The notes: generated by a model not told the origin, from the letters alone. Positions 50,662-60,118 are shown, numbered from the stretch's first letter. The stretch: 64,000 nucleotides of DNA from Nonomuraea sp. SBT364 (GCF_001083785.1 NZ_LAVL01000020.1:25321-89320), one strand, 5' to 3'. Numbers and translations: made by a program.

Positions 50662-51452
50662 ACAGTGTGATCTCGGCGGACGGCACCCCCATCGCCTACG
50701 AACGGTCCGGCGGCCAGGGCCCGCCGATCATCCTGACAGCTCCGGCGCTGGGCGACCGCACGACGATGCGCGCGCTGGCCGCGCACCTGGCCCGGTACAC
50801 CACGGTGATCAACTACGACCGTCGTGGCCGAGGCGACAGCGGCGACCCGGGCGCGTACACCGTCGCGGGCGAGATCGGCGATCTCGCCGCGCTCATCGCC
50901 GAGGCCGGCGGGCAGGCGGCGCTGTACGGGCATTCCTCCGGGGCGGCCCTGGCCCTGCACGCGGCCGCCGCCGGCCTGCCCGTCACCGGGCTCGTCCTGC
51001 ACGAGCCGCCCTTCGCCCAGGACGGGGACGGCGCCGCCGCGCGGCGGATCGCCGCCGACGTCGCGGCGCTCCTGGCCCAGGGCCGCCGGGCCGAGGCCAT
51101 CACGTCGTTCCTGACGCCGACGGGGCTGCCGGCCGAGCTCGTCGCCCGGATGAGCGTCGACCCCGCCGCCCTGGCCAACGCGCACACCCTGCCCCACGAC
51201 CCGTTCGAGGTGCTGAGCGAGGAGAGCCGGGGCGGCCGCACGCCGGAGGAGCAGGCCCGGAGGGTAGGCGTCCCCGCGCTCGTGGTGTGCGGCGGGGCCG
51301 GTCCGCCGTGGATGATCGAGACGGGTCAGCGGATCGCGGAGGCCATGCCGAAGGGGCGGCTTCTCCTCCTGCCGGGCGAGGGGCACATCGTGCCCGCCGA
51401 GGTGCTCGGGCCCGTGCTGGCGCGGTTCGCCGCCACACTGCCCGGCACGTAG
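50658..51452 (+). CDS. Alpha/beta hydrolase
   Basis: 264 residues. Start VISADGTPIAYERSGGQGP, nucleophile elbow GHSSGAALAL, and LLPGEGHIVP with the catalytic His. ATG overlaps the sigma factor stop (ATGA), so it belongs to the YCII-sigma operon. The product is probably an esterase-like enzyme acting in the same response; substrate unknown. Confidence 0.85.
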   Translation: MNSVISADGTPIAYERSGGQGPPIILTAPALGDRTTMRALAAHLARYTTVINYDRRGRGDSGDPGAYTVAGEIGDLAALIAEAGGQAALYGHSSGAALALHAAAAGLPVTGLVLHEPPFAQDGDGAAARRIAADVAALLAQGRRAEAITSFLTPTGLPAELVARMSVDPAALANAHTLPHDPFEVLSEESRGGRTPEEQARRVGVPALVVCGGAGPPWMIETGQRIAEAMPKGRLLLLPGEGHIVPAEVLGPVLARFAATLPGT

Positions 51453-51519
51453 CCACTCCCGGCCCGGCCGGCCGTGGGCAGGGAACCGTCACCGTACTGC
51501 GGTGCATATGGTTCCTTTC

Positions 51520-52203
51520 ATGACATCCCTGCTGCTCGTCGAGGACGACACGGTGATCCGCACGTCGGTCGCCCTGGCGCTGGAACGCTACGGCTACCGG
51601 ATGGCCACCGCCGCCGACGGCCTGAGCGGACTGGAGGCGGCCCGGGACGGCGGCCACGACCTGCTGGTGCTGGACGTGATGCTGCCCGGCCTGGACGGCA
51701 TCAGCCTGTGCCGCCGGATCAGGGAGACGAGCCAGGTGCCCATCCTCCTGATGTCGGCCCGCGGCGACGGCCTGGACGTCGTCGCCGGGCTGGAGGGCGG
51801 CGCCGACGACTACGTGGTCAAACCGGTCGACCTGCCGGTGCTGGTGGCCAGGATCCGCTCGCTGCTGCGCCGGGCCGCCCTCGCCCAGCCCTCGCCCGCC
51901 TCCGGCGAGGCCGGGACGGTCCTCAGCTTCGGCGAGCTGAGCGTCGACACCGGCGCGCTGGAGGTGCGGCGGGCGGGGCGGCGCGTCGGGCTGACCCCGA
52001 CCGAGCTGCGGCTGCTGCTGGAGTTCGCCGCACACCCCGGCATCGTGCTGGAACGCGCCACGCTGCTGCGTACCGTCTGGGACTACGGGTGGGACGGCGA
52101 CAGCCGCGTCGTCGACCTGTGCGTGCAGCGGCTGCGCAAGAAGATCGGCGCCGGGCGCATCGAGACGGTCCGCGGGTTCGGCTACAAACTGACGGTCACG
52201 TGA
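51520..52203 (+). CDS. OmpR-family response regulator (CseB-like)
   Basis: 227 residues. Receiver: LLLVEDDTVIRTSVALALE with acidic pair, phospho-acceptor Asp in LLVLDVMLPGLDG, Lys in YVVKPVDLPVL. C-terminal winged HTH: VGLTPTELRLLLEFAAHPG and VVDLCVQRLRKKIG. ATG 51520 is chosen by conservation; GTG 51502 and ATG 51508 are in-frame alternatives, and none has a clear ribosome binding site. Co-translated with the kinase (GTGA). CseB-like proteins answer to cell-envelope stress. Confidence 0.9.
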   Translation: MTSLLLVEDDTVIRTSVALALERYGYRMATAADGLSGLEAARDGGHDLLVLDVMLPGLDGISLCRRIRETSQVPILLMSARGDGLDVVAGLEGGADDYVVKPVDLPVLVARIRSLLRRAALAQPSPASGEAGTVLSFGELSVDTGALEVRRAGRRVGLTPTELRLLLEFAAHPGIVLERATLLRTVWDYGWDGDSRVVDLCVQRLRKKIGAGRIETVRGFGYKLTVT

Positions 52204-53420
52204 ATCCGGCCTCGCTGCGGTGGAAGATCGCCGCGCTCGTCACGCTCGCCTCCACCGTCGTCGCCGCCATGGTCGGCCTCCTCGTGCACCGGGCCACCTG
52301 GCAGCGCGCCCTCGACACGGGCACGGCCCGGGCCGAGGTGGCCCTCGGGAAGTCCCTGGCCTCCGGACTGGCCGAGACGGTGCCCGTCCGCGAGCTCCCC
52401 GGCGCGCCGGCCGCCCAGCTGCGGCCCGGCCGCCAGGTGGTCTGGTACGGGCTCGATCATCGCGACGAGCCGTGGATGTGGGCCGCCCAGGCGTACGGCG
52501 ACGGCCGCCAGGCGGTCAGCGTGCAGATCTCGATGGGCTCGGAGCTGCTCGGCCTGCACGCGCTCGACCGCGACATGGCCAAGGCCGCGCTGATCGCCCT
52601 CGCCGTGGTGGTGCCGGTGTCGGTGGGCCTGGCCGAGCTGGCCAACCGGCGGCTGCGCCGGGTCGCCCGTACCGCGCGCAGGATCGCGGACGGCGACCTG
52701 GACGCCCGCGTCCGCCCGCCCCGGGGCAGGCGCTGGGGTGGGCGGGACGAGATCGCCGACATCTCCGCCGCCGTGGACTCCATGGCGGCGAGCCTGCAGC
52801 ACCGGCTGCTGGCCGAGCAGCGGTTCACCGCCGACGTCGCGCACGACCTGCGCACCCCGCTGATGGGGCTGGTCGCCGTGGCCGAGCTGCTGGAGGAGGG
52901 TGAGGCGGCCGAGCTGGTACGCGACCGGGTGCGGGTGCTGCGCTCGCTGGTGGAGGACCTGCTGGAGGTCTCCCGGCTGGACGCGGGCGCCGAGGTCGCC
53001 GAGCGGGTACGGGTGCCGCTGGCCGAGGTGGCCGAGGAGTCCGCGGCCCGGGTCGGCGTCGAGGCGCGGGTGCTCGCCGCGGGGAGCCCGGTGGCCGAGA
53101 CGGATCCGCGCCGCCTGGACCGCATCCTCGCCAACCTGGTGCTCAACGCGCACCGCCACGGCGCGCCGCCGGTGGAGATCGCCATCCGCGACCACGTGAT
53201 CGAGGTCCGCGACCGGGGGCCGGGCTTCCCCGCGGAACTCCTGGCCGGCGGCCCCGAGCGCTTCCGCACGGGAGCCGCCGAACGCGGCCGCGGGCACGGG
53301 CTCGGGCTGACGATCGCGCAGGGCCAGGCCCGGGTCATCGGCGCCGGCCTGACCCTGGCCAACGCCCCCGGCGGCGGCGCCGTGGCCGCCGTGCGCCTGC
53401 CCCGCCGGCCACCGGGCTGA
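52200..53420 (+). CDS. Sensor histidine kinase (CseC-like)
   Basis: 406 residues from GTG overlapping the regulator stop. Two membrane helices (residues about 8-28 and 138-156) flank an extracytoplasmic loop; HAMP follows with RRIADGDLDARV. H box FTADVAHDLRTPLMGL, N box NLVLNAHRHG, G boxes RDRGPGFP and GHGLGLTIAQ. The likely partner of the upstream OmpR-type regulator. The lipoprotein carboxypeptidase behind it suggests a cell-wall theme. Confidence 0.9.
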   Translation: MNPASLRWKIAALVTLASTVVAAMVGLLVHRATWQRALDTGTARAEVALGKSLASGLAETVPVRELPGAPAAQLRPGRQVVWYGLDHRDEPWMWAAQAYGDGRQAVSVQISMGSELLGLHALDRDMAKAALIALAVVVPVSVGLAELANRRLRRVARTARRIADGDLDARVRPPRGRRWGGRDEIADISAAVDSMAASLQHRLLAEQRFTADVAHDLRTPLMGLVAVAELLEEGEAAELVRDRVRVLRSLVEDLLEVSRLDAGAEVAERVRVPLAEVAEESAARVGVEARVLAAGSPVAETDPRRLDRILANLVLNAHRHGAPPVEIAIRDHVIEVRDRGPGFPAELLAGGPERFRTGAAERGRGHGLGLTIAQGQARVIGAGLTLANAPGGGAVAAVRLPRRPPG

Positions 53421-53501
53421 TGCGCAGCTGATACACGGCCGAGCGCGGACGGATACGCGGCCACGGCCGGACGGACACGTGCCGGACCCACCGTGTCCGG
53501 C

Positions 53502-54446
53502 ATGCGACGTTTCTTCATCATCCTCCTGCTGCTGGTGAGCGCCCTGCCGGGCTGCGGGGCCGTACCGCCGGTGTCCGGTGCGGGCGCGTCCCTCCCGTGG
53601 CCGGACGAAGGGCAGTCGGCGGTCGAGGTGGAGGGCCTGGGCAGCCTGGGCGCCAGCGGTGAGCGGAACCCGGTGCCCATCGCCAGCGTGGCCAAGGTCA
53701 TGACCGCCTACGTGATCCTGCGCCGCCACCCGCTGCGGCCCGGCGACGACGGCCCGCCGGTCAAGGTGGACCGCACGGCCGCCGACGAGTCGTACCTGGC
53801 GAGGGAGTCCACCGTCCCGGTCAGGGAGGGCCGGACGATCCGGCTGCGCCGTCTGCTGGAGCTCATGATGGTGCCTTCGGGCAACAACGTGGCCCGCCTC
53901 CTGGCCCGCTGGGACTCCGGCTCGGAGGAGCGTTTCGTCGAGCGTATGAACGCCGCCGCGCGCCGCCTGGGCATGGCCGAAACCACGTACACGGGCGCCA
54001 GCGGCAACGAGGACTCCACCGTCAGCACCGCCGCCGACCAGCTCGAACTGGCCAGGGCGGCGATGCGCGACCCGGTCTTCCGCGAGGTCGTGGCGCGGAC
54101 CGGCACGGCCGTCCCCGGCGACGCCAGGACGCTGCCCAACACCAACACGCTGCTGAACAGGCATGGCGTCATCGGCATCAAGACCGGCTCCGGCACCGCC
54201 GCCGGCGGCAACCTCATGTGGGCCTCCCGCGTACGGGGCCGCCTGGTGCTCGGCGTGATCCTCGGCCAGGCAGCCGGCACGAACCCGGTCGCCGCCAAGG
54301 CCGCGGCGCTGGAGGCGGGCGCCAGGATGACCGCGGCGGTCGAACAGTGGCTGCTCACCCACGACGCGGATGGCCGCGGACCGGGACCGGCGGGGCGCGG
54401 CGAGGATCAGCAGGAGTCGCCGGGCGAGACGAGGCCCGTCTCGTAG
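53502..54446 (+). CDS. D-alanyl-D-alanine carboxypeptidase-like lipoprotein
   Basis: 314 residues. Lipoprotein signal ending LPGC (Cys18). Penicillin-binding triad: SVAK (Ser62, Lys65), SGN (126-128) and KTG (227-229), in S11-family order. The enzyme trims the terminal D-Ala of peptidoglycan stem peptides outside the membrane. The C-terminal 30 residues are Gly/Pro/Glu-rich and extend into a 40-bp overlap with the convergent response regulator gene. Position behind a CseBC-like system suggests induction by wall damage. Confidence 0.85.
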   Translation: MRRFFIILLLLVSALPGCGAVPPVSGAGASLPWPDEGQSAVEVEGLGSLGASGERNPVPIASVAKVMTAYVILRRHPLRPGDDGPPVKVDRTAADESYLARESTVPVREGRTIRLRRLLELMMVPSGNNVARLLARWDSGSEERFVERMNAAARRLGMAETTYTGASGNEDSTVSTAADQLELARAAMRDPVFREVVARTGTAVPGDARTLPNTNTLLNRHGVIGIKTGSGTAAGGNLMWASRVRGRLVLGVILGQAAGTNPVAAKAAALEAGARMTAAVEQWLLTHDADGRGPGPAGRGEDQQESPGETRPVS

Positions 54447-55096
54447 GCGAGCACGACGGCCTGGGCGCGGTCGCGCAGGCCGAGCTTGGTGAAGATGCGG
54501 CCGACGTGGGTCTTGACGGTGGACTCGCTGAGGGTGAGCGCGTCGGCCAGCTCGGCGTTGGACAGGCCCTGCCCGACGAACGTCAGCACCTCCAGCTCCC
54601 TGGGGGTCAGGACGGCCAGGTCACGGTGCGGGGCGGGCGCGCGGACGGGGTGACGGTCACTGAAGGCGAAACGCTCCACCAGCCGGCGCGTGATCGACGG
54701 CGACAGGAGGGCGTCGCCGGTGCCGACCAGGCGCACGGCGGCCGCCAGGTGCTCGGGGGTGACGTCCTTGAGCAGGAAGCCGCTGGCTCCGAGGGCCAGG
54801 GCGGCGTACACGTACCGGTCGAGGTCGAAGGTCGTCAGCATGATCACCCGGCAGCCTGGGAGCTCCCGCAGGATGTGACCTGCGGCTTCGAGGCCGTCCA
54901 TGGCGGGCATGCGGATGTCCATCAGCACGACGTCGGGGCGCAGCTCCCGCGCGGCCGCGACCGCTTCGGCCCCGTCGGCGGCCTCTCCGGCCACGGGGAT
55001 GCCGCGCGTGGTCAGGATCAGGCGGAAACCACTGCGGACCAGCGCCTGGTCGTCGGCGATCAGCACCCGGGGCGCCGGCTCGGGCGCCGTCACCAC
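54407..55096 (-). CDS. LuxR/NarL-type response regulator
   Basis: 229 residues from GTG 55096, or the GTG directly after it; GGGA lies 3-6 bases upstream. Receiver: RVLIADDQALVRSGFRLIL, Asp in VVLMDIRMPAMDG, Lys in FLLKDVTPE. HTH: LTPRELEVLTFVGQGLSNAELA then SESTVKTHVGRIFTKLG. It pairs with the kinase at 55227, which is transcribed first; the 130-bp gap between them is long for such a pair and has twin copies of ACCGCCCATGAC. The divergent ABC transporter is the likely target. Confidence 0.9.
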   Translation of the reverse strand: MVTAPEPAPRVLIADDQALVRSGFRLILTTRGIPVAGEAADGAEAVAAARELRPDVVLMDIRMPAMDGLEAAGHILRELPGCRVIMLTTFDLDRYVYAALALGASGFLLKDVTPEHLAAAVRLVGTGDALLSPSITRRLVERFAFSDRHPVRAPAPHRDLAVLTPRELEVLTFVGQGLSNAELADALTLSESTVKTHVGRIFTKLGLRDRAQAVVLAYETGLVSPGDSC

Positions 55097-55226
55097 AGAT
55101 CCCGGCGAGACGCGAACCCGGCCCCCGCCACAACGCCTCCCCATGGGGTACGACGCATCCCAGGCCGCGTCCGGTTCGGGGCGGTGCGGGACGTCATGGG
55201 CGGTCGGTTCGTGGGGTTGCGGGGTG

Positions 55227-56096
55227 TCATGGGCGGTCCAAGGGGATGCGGGCGCGGACGCGGTAGCCGCCGCCGAGCCGGCGCCTGGCGTCGAGGTCGC
55301 CGCCGTAGACGGCGACACGCTCGCGCAGCCCGAGGAGCCCCCGCCCGGCGCCGTCGTGGTGGCCGGGGCCGGGGCCGGCCTCCTCGCGGTGGCCCGGTAA
55401 GGCGGGGGCGGTCAGCACGCTGGGGCCGGTGTTGAGGACCTCCACCCGCAGGGAACGGTCGGCGTAACGGACCGTGACCTGCGCCGTCACGCCGCTGCCG
55501 TGCTTGAGCGCGTTGGTGAGCGCCTCCTGGACGATCCGGTACGCGGTGACGTCGACCCCGGCGGGCAGCGGCCTCGGCTCCCCCGAGACGCGCACGTCGA
55601 CGGGCAGCCCGGCGAACGCGATCCGGTCGATGAGCGGACCCAGCCGGCTCAGGCTCGGCTGCGGCGCCAGGTCGCCGCCGTAGGGCTCGTCGTCGCCGCT
55701 CTGCGACGGCGCGAGCAGCCCCAGCAGGTGGCGCAGCTCGGTCATCGCGTCTCGGCCGGCGCCCTCGACGGCCTTGAGCGCGGCCTCGGCCTCGCCGGGC
55801 ATCGTGGGCAGCACCTCGCGGGCGGCCGCCGCCTGGACCACCATGAGGCTGACGTTGTGGCTGACGATGTCGTGCAGCTCGCGGGCGATGCGGGACCGCT
55901 CGGCCTCGACGGCGGTGCGCGCGGCGCTCTCACGCTCTCGCTCCAGCAGCCAGCCGCGCTCCTCCAGCGCCTTGCGGTGCAGGCGGCGCGCCCGCAGGAG
56001 CGCGACGGCCAGCCATCCGGCGACTGCGCACGCCACGACCAGAGCGACGATCGTCCACACGGCACCACTGTCCCAGACGGCCGCCGCACCGCGCAT
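55227..56096 (-). CDS. Sensor histidine kinase, NarL-partner type
   Basis: 289 residues from ATG 56096 with GGAGG 3 bases upstream. One membrane helix (residues about 13-34) precedes a coiled segment and the HisKA_3 motif SRIARELHDIVSHNVSLMVVQ in two overlapping halves with the phospho-acceptor His. N box EALTNALKHG; G box GRGLLGLRERV. The sensing part is reduced to the single helix, as in kinases that respond through a neighbouring membrane protein such as an ABC transporter. Divergent from that transporter. Confidence 0.85.
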   Translation of the reverse strand: MRGAAAVWDSGAVWTIVALVVACAVAGWLAVALLRARRLHRKALEERGWLLERERESAARTAVEAERSRIARELHDIVSHNVSLMVVQAAAAREVLPTMPGEAEAALKAVEGAGRDAMTELRHLLGLLAPSQSGDDEPYGGDLAPQPSLSRLGPLIDRIAFAGLPVDVRVSGEPRPLPAGVDVTAYRIVQEALTNALKHGSGVTAQVTVRYADRSLRVEVLNTGPSVLTAPALPGHREEAGPGPGHHDGAGRGLLGLRERVAVYGGDLDARRRLGGGYRVRARIPLDRP

Positions 56097-56199
56097 CAGC
56101 CTCCGGAGCGACCCCGTACACCCTGGGTATGACCCGGGCGGACGGGTTCGGTCCGCCGACCGATGCGGAGGGTCCGGCCGCTGGCCTAGCGTGCTGCGC

Positions 56200-56892
56200 G
56201 TGAGCCAAGAAGACATCGTGCGACTGGACGGCGTGCGCAAGCACTACGGGGAGACGGCGGCGCTCGACGGGGTGTCCCTGCGGATCGGCGCGGGTGAGGC
56301 CGTGGCCGTGATGGGGCCGTCGGGCTGCGGCAAGTCGACCCTGCTCAACATGATCGCCGGTCTGGACCGCCCGACCGGGGGCACGGTCGTGGTCGCCGGC
56401 GAGGATCTGGGCCGGCTGGACGAGACGGGGCTGGCGTTGTTCCGGCGGCGGCACATCGGCATGATCTTCCAGTTCTTCAACCTCATCGACGACCTGCCGG
56501 CGCTCGACAACGTGGCGCTGCCCGCGCAGCTCACCGGCGTCCCGGCCCGCCAGGCGCGGCGACGCGCGCTGGAGCTGCTGGACGAGCTGGGCATCGCGGG
56601 CCGCAAGGACGCCTATCCGGCGGTGCTGAGCGGCGGCGAGCGGCAGCGGGTGGCGGTGGCGCGCGCGCTGATGAACCGTCCGGCGCTGCTGCTGGCCGAC
56701 GAGCCGACCGGCGCGCTGGACAGCCGTTTCGGCGAGCAGGTGATGGACCTGCTCATCGACCTCAACCAGATCGGCCAGACGCTGCTGATCGTCACCCATG
56801 ATCCGCAGCTGGCGACCCGCTGCGCCGGCCGCCTGGTCGAGCTCGCCGACGGCCGGGTGGCGCGGGAGAGCGCGCTGGAGCGTGCCGAATGA
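56200..56892 (+). CDS. ABC transporter ATPase, MacB/LolD-like
   Basis: 230 residues. Walker A GPSGCGKST, Q loop in FQFFNLIDDL, signature LSGGERQRVAVARAL, Walker B LLLADEPTGALDS. GTG at 56200 is preferred; TAGCGT ends 8 bases earlier and no ribosome binding site is visible, so translation may be leaderless. It powers the FtsX-like permease, whose ATG overlaps its stop. The pair resembles antimicrobial peptide or lipid efflux systems. Confidence 0.9.
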   Translation: MSQEDIVRLDGVRKHYGETAALDGVSLRIGAGEAVAVMGPSGCGKSTLLNMIAGLDRPTGGTVVVAGEDLGRLDETGLALFRRRHIGMIFQFFNLIDDLPALDNVALPAQLTGVPARQARRRALELLDELGIAGRKDAYPAVLSGGERQRVAVARALMNRPALLLADEPTGALDSRFGEQVMDLLIDLNQIGQTLLIVTHDPQLATRCAGRLVELADGRVARESALERAE

Positions 56893-59267
56893 ACTCCTGG
56901 CCGAACACCGGCCCCGGCACCGGGGTGGGGACCAGGTGGGGTATGGGGATGGGGGCGGTGTGGCGGGCCGCGCGGGCGGCGGTGCTGCGGCGCCGGCTCC
57001 AGACGGTCGTCACGGGCCTGGTCGTGCTGTGCGGCACCACGACGATCATGCTCACGCTGGGGCTGCTCGACGCCGCCACCACCCCGTTCGACCGGGCCTT
57101 CGACGAGCAGCGCGGCGCCCACGCCGTCGCCTCCTTCGACATCGCGAAGGTGTCGAAGGAGGCGCTCGCGGCGACCGCCCGGCGGCCCGGCGTCGAGGCC
57201 GCGGCGGGCCCGTTCGAGCAGGTCGTCGTCAGCTTCCCCAGGACCACGGACATCCCCGAGGCCGAGGGCCCGCTCAAGCTGGTGGGCCGGGCCGACCCGG
57301 GCGGGCCGGTGGACCGCGTGCACCCGCTGCACGGGCGCTGGGCCAGGGCGCCCGGCGAGATCGTCCTCAACCTGCGCGACGCCGGCCGCCCGCTGCGGCC
57401 CGGCATGCTGGGCTCGCGGCTGCTGGCGCCCGGGGTGCCGCCGCTGACGGTCGTCGGGTTGGCCGCCGGCATGAGCCAGTCGGCCGACGCGTGGGTCACT
57501 CCCGCGCAGGCCGCCGCGCTGCGCCCGTCCGGCGTCCAGATGCTCTACCGCTTCGACAGCGCCTCGACGGAGCAGGACGTACGGGCCGGTCTGGACTCGG
57601 TGACCGCGGAGCTGCCCGGGGGCGCGCTGTCGGTGGCGCAGTCCCATCTGGAGCTGCGGCGCGCCTTCTCCGCCTCGGCCGATGCCTATCTGCCGTTCAT
57701 GACGCTCTTCGGCGTGCTCGGCCTGCTGGTCGCCGTTCTCATGGTGGCCAACGTGGTCAGCGGCGCCGTGGTGTCGGGGGGCCGGCACATCGGTGTGCTG
57801 AAGGCCGTCGGGTTCACGCCCAGCCAGGTGGTCGCCGTCTACCTGACGATGGTGTCGGTGCCGGCTGCCGCCGGGTGCGTCACGGGCACGCTGCTGGGCA
57901 ACGTGCTGGCCGGGCCGGTGCTGAACACCGCCTTCCAGGGCGTCGAGAGCGGCAGCGCCGGCATCGGGATCAGCCCGTGGGTGTCCGTCGTCTGCCTGGC
58001 CGGCATGCCGCTGGTGGTCGCGGCGGCGGCGCTGGTGCCGGCGCTGCGCGCGCACCGGCTGCCGGCGGCGCGGGCGCTCAGCGCGGGTGGCGCGGGCAGT
58101 GCGCCGTTGCGGGGCCGGGGGCTGGGCGTCCAGCGGCTGCTCGGCGGCTCGCGGCTGCCGCGCCCGGTCAGCCTGGGCCTGGGCCAGCCGTTCGCACGGC
58201 CGGGCCGCACCGCGATGACCATGGCGGCGGTCGTCCTGGGCGTGGTCACCGTCACCCTCACCACCGGGCTGACCAGCACGATGATCGCCTTCGCCGAGGC
58301 AGAGGCCAGCCCGGTCCCGCAGGTCGGCGTGCGGGCGGGCCGGCCGGTGTTCCAGCAGACCGCGCCGAAGCTGGACGACGCGCGGATCGAGGCGCTGCTG
58401 AGGTCGCTGCCGGGCGCGACGCACGTGACGGCGAAGGTGTTCGTCGACGTCCACCTGAGCGGGCACGCGCAGCGCAGTGCCGTCAACTTCCAGCGCGGCG
58501 ACCCGTCCGCGCTGGCCTCGCAGGTCGTCGAGGGCCGCTGGCCGGCCGGGCCCGGCGAGGTCGCCGCCCCGCCGTCGTTCCTGGTGCAGCGCGGCCTCGC
58601 GGTCGGTGACCGGATCACGCTGGAGCTCGACGGCAGGCGGGTCCCCGCGCTCATCGTCGGCCAGATCATGAGCGGCGATCCCCGCTTCCTGTGGTCCACG
58701 TGGGCGACGCTGACCGCACTGGCCCCGGGCACCGGTGCCGACCACTACGAGGTACGGCTGGCCGCGGGGGCCGACGCCGACGCCTACGCCGCCGCGGTCA
58801 GGGCGGCCGGCCCGGGCCTGCACCCGTCCATCGTCCGCCCGGACACCCGCGCCGCGGCGACCGTCGTCGGGGTCGCTTCGGTCTTCACCACGCTGCTGAT
58901 CGTCGTGGCGTCGCTCGGCGTCTTCAACACCGTCCTGCTCAACACCCGCGAACGCCGCCGCGACCTGGGGATGCTCAAGTCGATCGGGATGACGCCGCGC
59001 CAGGTGACGATCATGATGGTGACGTCGATGGCGGCGCTGGGCGTGGCCGGCGGGCTGATCGGGATTCCCGGCGGGATGGCCGCGCACCGCCTGATCGTGG
59101 ACAACGTCGGGGTGGTGGTGTTCCCCGAGTCGATGAAGGACATCTGGGACGCGCCGCTGCTCGTGCTGCCGGCGCTGTCCGGGGTACTGATCGCCGTGCT
59201 GGGCGCCCTGGTGCCCGCCAGGTCCGCGGCGCGCCTGACGATCGCCGCCGTCCTGCACAACGAGTAA
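56889..59267 (+). CDS. FtsX-like ABC transporter permease
   Basis: 792 residues with two FtsX modules. The first long helix is at about residues 37-60, three helices near 270-400, another at 435-460 and three near 665-785; large extracytoplasmic domains lie between. Module ends show VSGGRHIGVLKAVGFTPSQV and RERRRDLGMLKSIGMTPRQV, the paired FtsX signatures. Translationally coupled to the ATPase. Together with the divergent two-component system it likely forms a detection and resistance unit at the membrane. Confidence 0.9.
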   Translation: MNSWPNTGPGTGVGTRWGMGMGAVWRAARAAVLRRRLQTVVTGLVVLCGTTTIMLTLGLLDAATTPFDRAFDEQRGAHAVASFDIAKVSKEALAATARRPGVEAAAGPFEQVVVSFPRTTDIPEAEGPLKLVGRADPGGPVDRVHPLHGRWARAPGEIVLNLRDAGRPLRPGMLGSRLLAPGVPPLTVVGLAAGMSQSADAWVTPAQAAALRPSGVQMLYRFDSASTEQDVRAGLDSVTAELPGGALSVAQSHLELRRAFSASADAYLPFMTLFGVLGLLVAVLMVANVVSGAVVSGGRHIGVLKAVGFTPSQVVAVYLTMVSVPAAAGCVTGTLLGNVLAGPVLNTAFQGVESGSAGIGISPWVSVVCLAGMPLVVAAAALVPALRAHRLPAARALSAGGAGSAPLRGRGLGVQRLLGGSRLPRPVSLGLGQPFARPGRTAMTMAAVVLGVVTVTLTTGLTSTMIAFAEAEASPVPQVGVRAGRPVFQQTAPKLDDARIEALLRSLPGATHVTAKVFVDVHLSGHAQRSAVNFQRGDPSALASQVVEGRWPAGPGEVAAPPSFLVQRGLAVGDRITLELDGRRVPALIVGQIMSGDPRFLWSTWATLTALAPGTGADHYEVRLAAGADADAYAAAVRAAGPGLHPSIVRPDTRAAATVVGVASVFTTLLIVVASLGVFNTVLLNTRERRRDLGMLKSIGMTPRQVTIMMVTSMAALGVAGGLIGIPGGMAAHRLIVDNVGVVVFPESMKDIWDAPLLVLPALSGVLIAVLGALVPARSAARLTIAAVLHNE

Positions 59268-59392
59268 GCACCCGCCCCACTACGAGGTCCCCATAGCCAC
59301 GGGCCTGGCGACGCGGACCCGGTACAGCGGGTCGGCGCCGGGTCGGCGCCGGGTCGGCGGCGACGGCCGATGGCGCGGGCGGGTGCCGCGTC

Positions 59393-60109
59393 TTATGGCG
59401 TGGGCTCGGTGCTGCCGTTCTGGTGGGGGTCCGGGCGGCCGAGGATGCGGAGAAGGGACGTGTGGAAGGCGCGGGCGGCTTCGGGTTGTGACAGGCGACC
59501 GGCGGCGGCCTCCTCGGCGGCGGCGTGCGCGAGCTTGACGGTGGCGGCAACCAGCCAGCCGGTGGGCAGCCGGTCGTCGAACTCGCCGCTGTCCTGGCCG
59601 CGCCGGATCACCCGGAGGAGGCGGTCGCTGATGAGGGTGTGACGCTCGTGATCCTCCTGCGGGGGGACGGCCAGGGAGCTGATCTTCTCCAGCAGACCCG
59701 GGTAACGGCCGGCGATCTCGGCGGCGGCGTCGAGCATACGCAGCAGCGCGCCAGCTACTGGCCCAGTGGCGGCGTCGTGGCCGGGGCCAGGGCGGGGGCC
59801 GGGGCCAGTGCCGGTGTCGGAGCCGGTGTCGGAGCCGGTGTCGGAGCCGGTGTTGGAGCCGGTGTCGAGGCCGGTGGCGTCCATGGCGGCGTCCATGGCG
59901 GCGGCGGTCTCCTGGGTGAGCCGGTCGACGACGGCGGCCAGCAGCCGGTCCCGGTTGGGGAAGTGGGCGTAAACGGTCTGGCGGGTGACGCCGGCGGCGG
60001 TGGCGATGGCCTCCACGCTGGCGTCGGGCCGGGTGCCGAGCAGCCGGACCGCGGCGTCCAGGACGGCCGCGCGGCTGCGCTGGGCGTCGGCACGGCGGTT
60101 CGCAATCAT
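59393..60109 (-). CDS. TetR-family regulator with Gly-Ser-Asp-Thr repeat loop
   Basis: 238 residues. HTH: VLDAAVRLLGTRPDASVEAIA then GVTRQTVYAHFPNRDRLLAAV. Between helices 5 and 6 (residues about 79-105) an insert of repeated GSDT units followed by Gly-Pro repeats makes this protein longer than the usual 190-210 residues. It is divergent from the NTF2-like/copper chaperone operon, with an inverted repeat over the promoter. Confidence 0.85.
   Translation of the reverse strand: MIANRRADAQRSRAAVLDAAVRLLGTRPDASVEAIATAAGVTRQTVYAHFPNRDRLLAAVVDRLTQETAAAMDAAMDATGLDTGSNTGSDTGSDTGSDTGTGPGPRPGPGHDAATGPVAGALLRMLDAAAEIAGRYPGLLEKISSLAVPPQEDHERHTLISDRLLRVIRRGQDSGEFDDRLPTGWLVAATVKLAHAAAEEAAAGRLSQPEAARAFHTSLLRILGRPDPHQNGSTEPTP
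59811..59873. repeat. Five 12-bp tandem repeats in the TetR gene
   Basis: Copies of AGCCGGTGTCGG and close variants, coding on the minus strand for GSDT/GSNT units. In-frame copy changes would alter only the loop. Confidence 0.85.
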
Positions 60110-60118
60110 CTCTTACAC

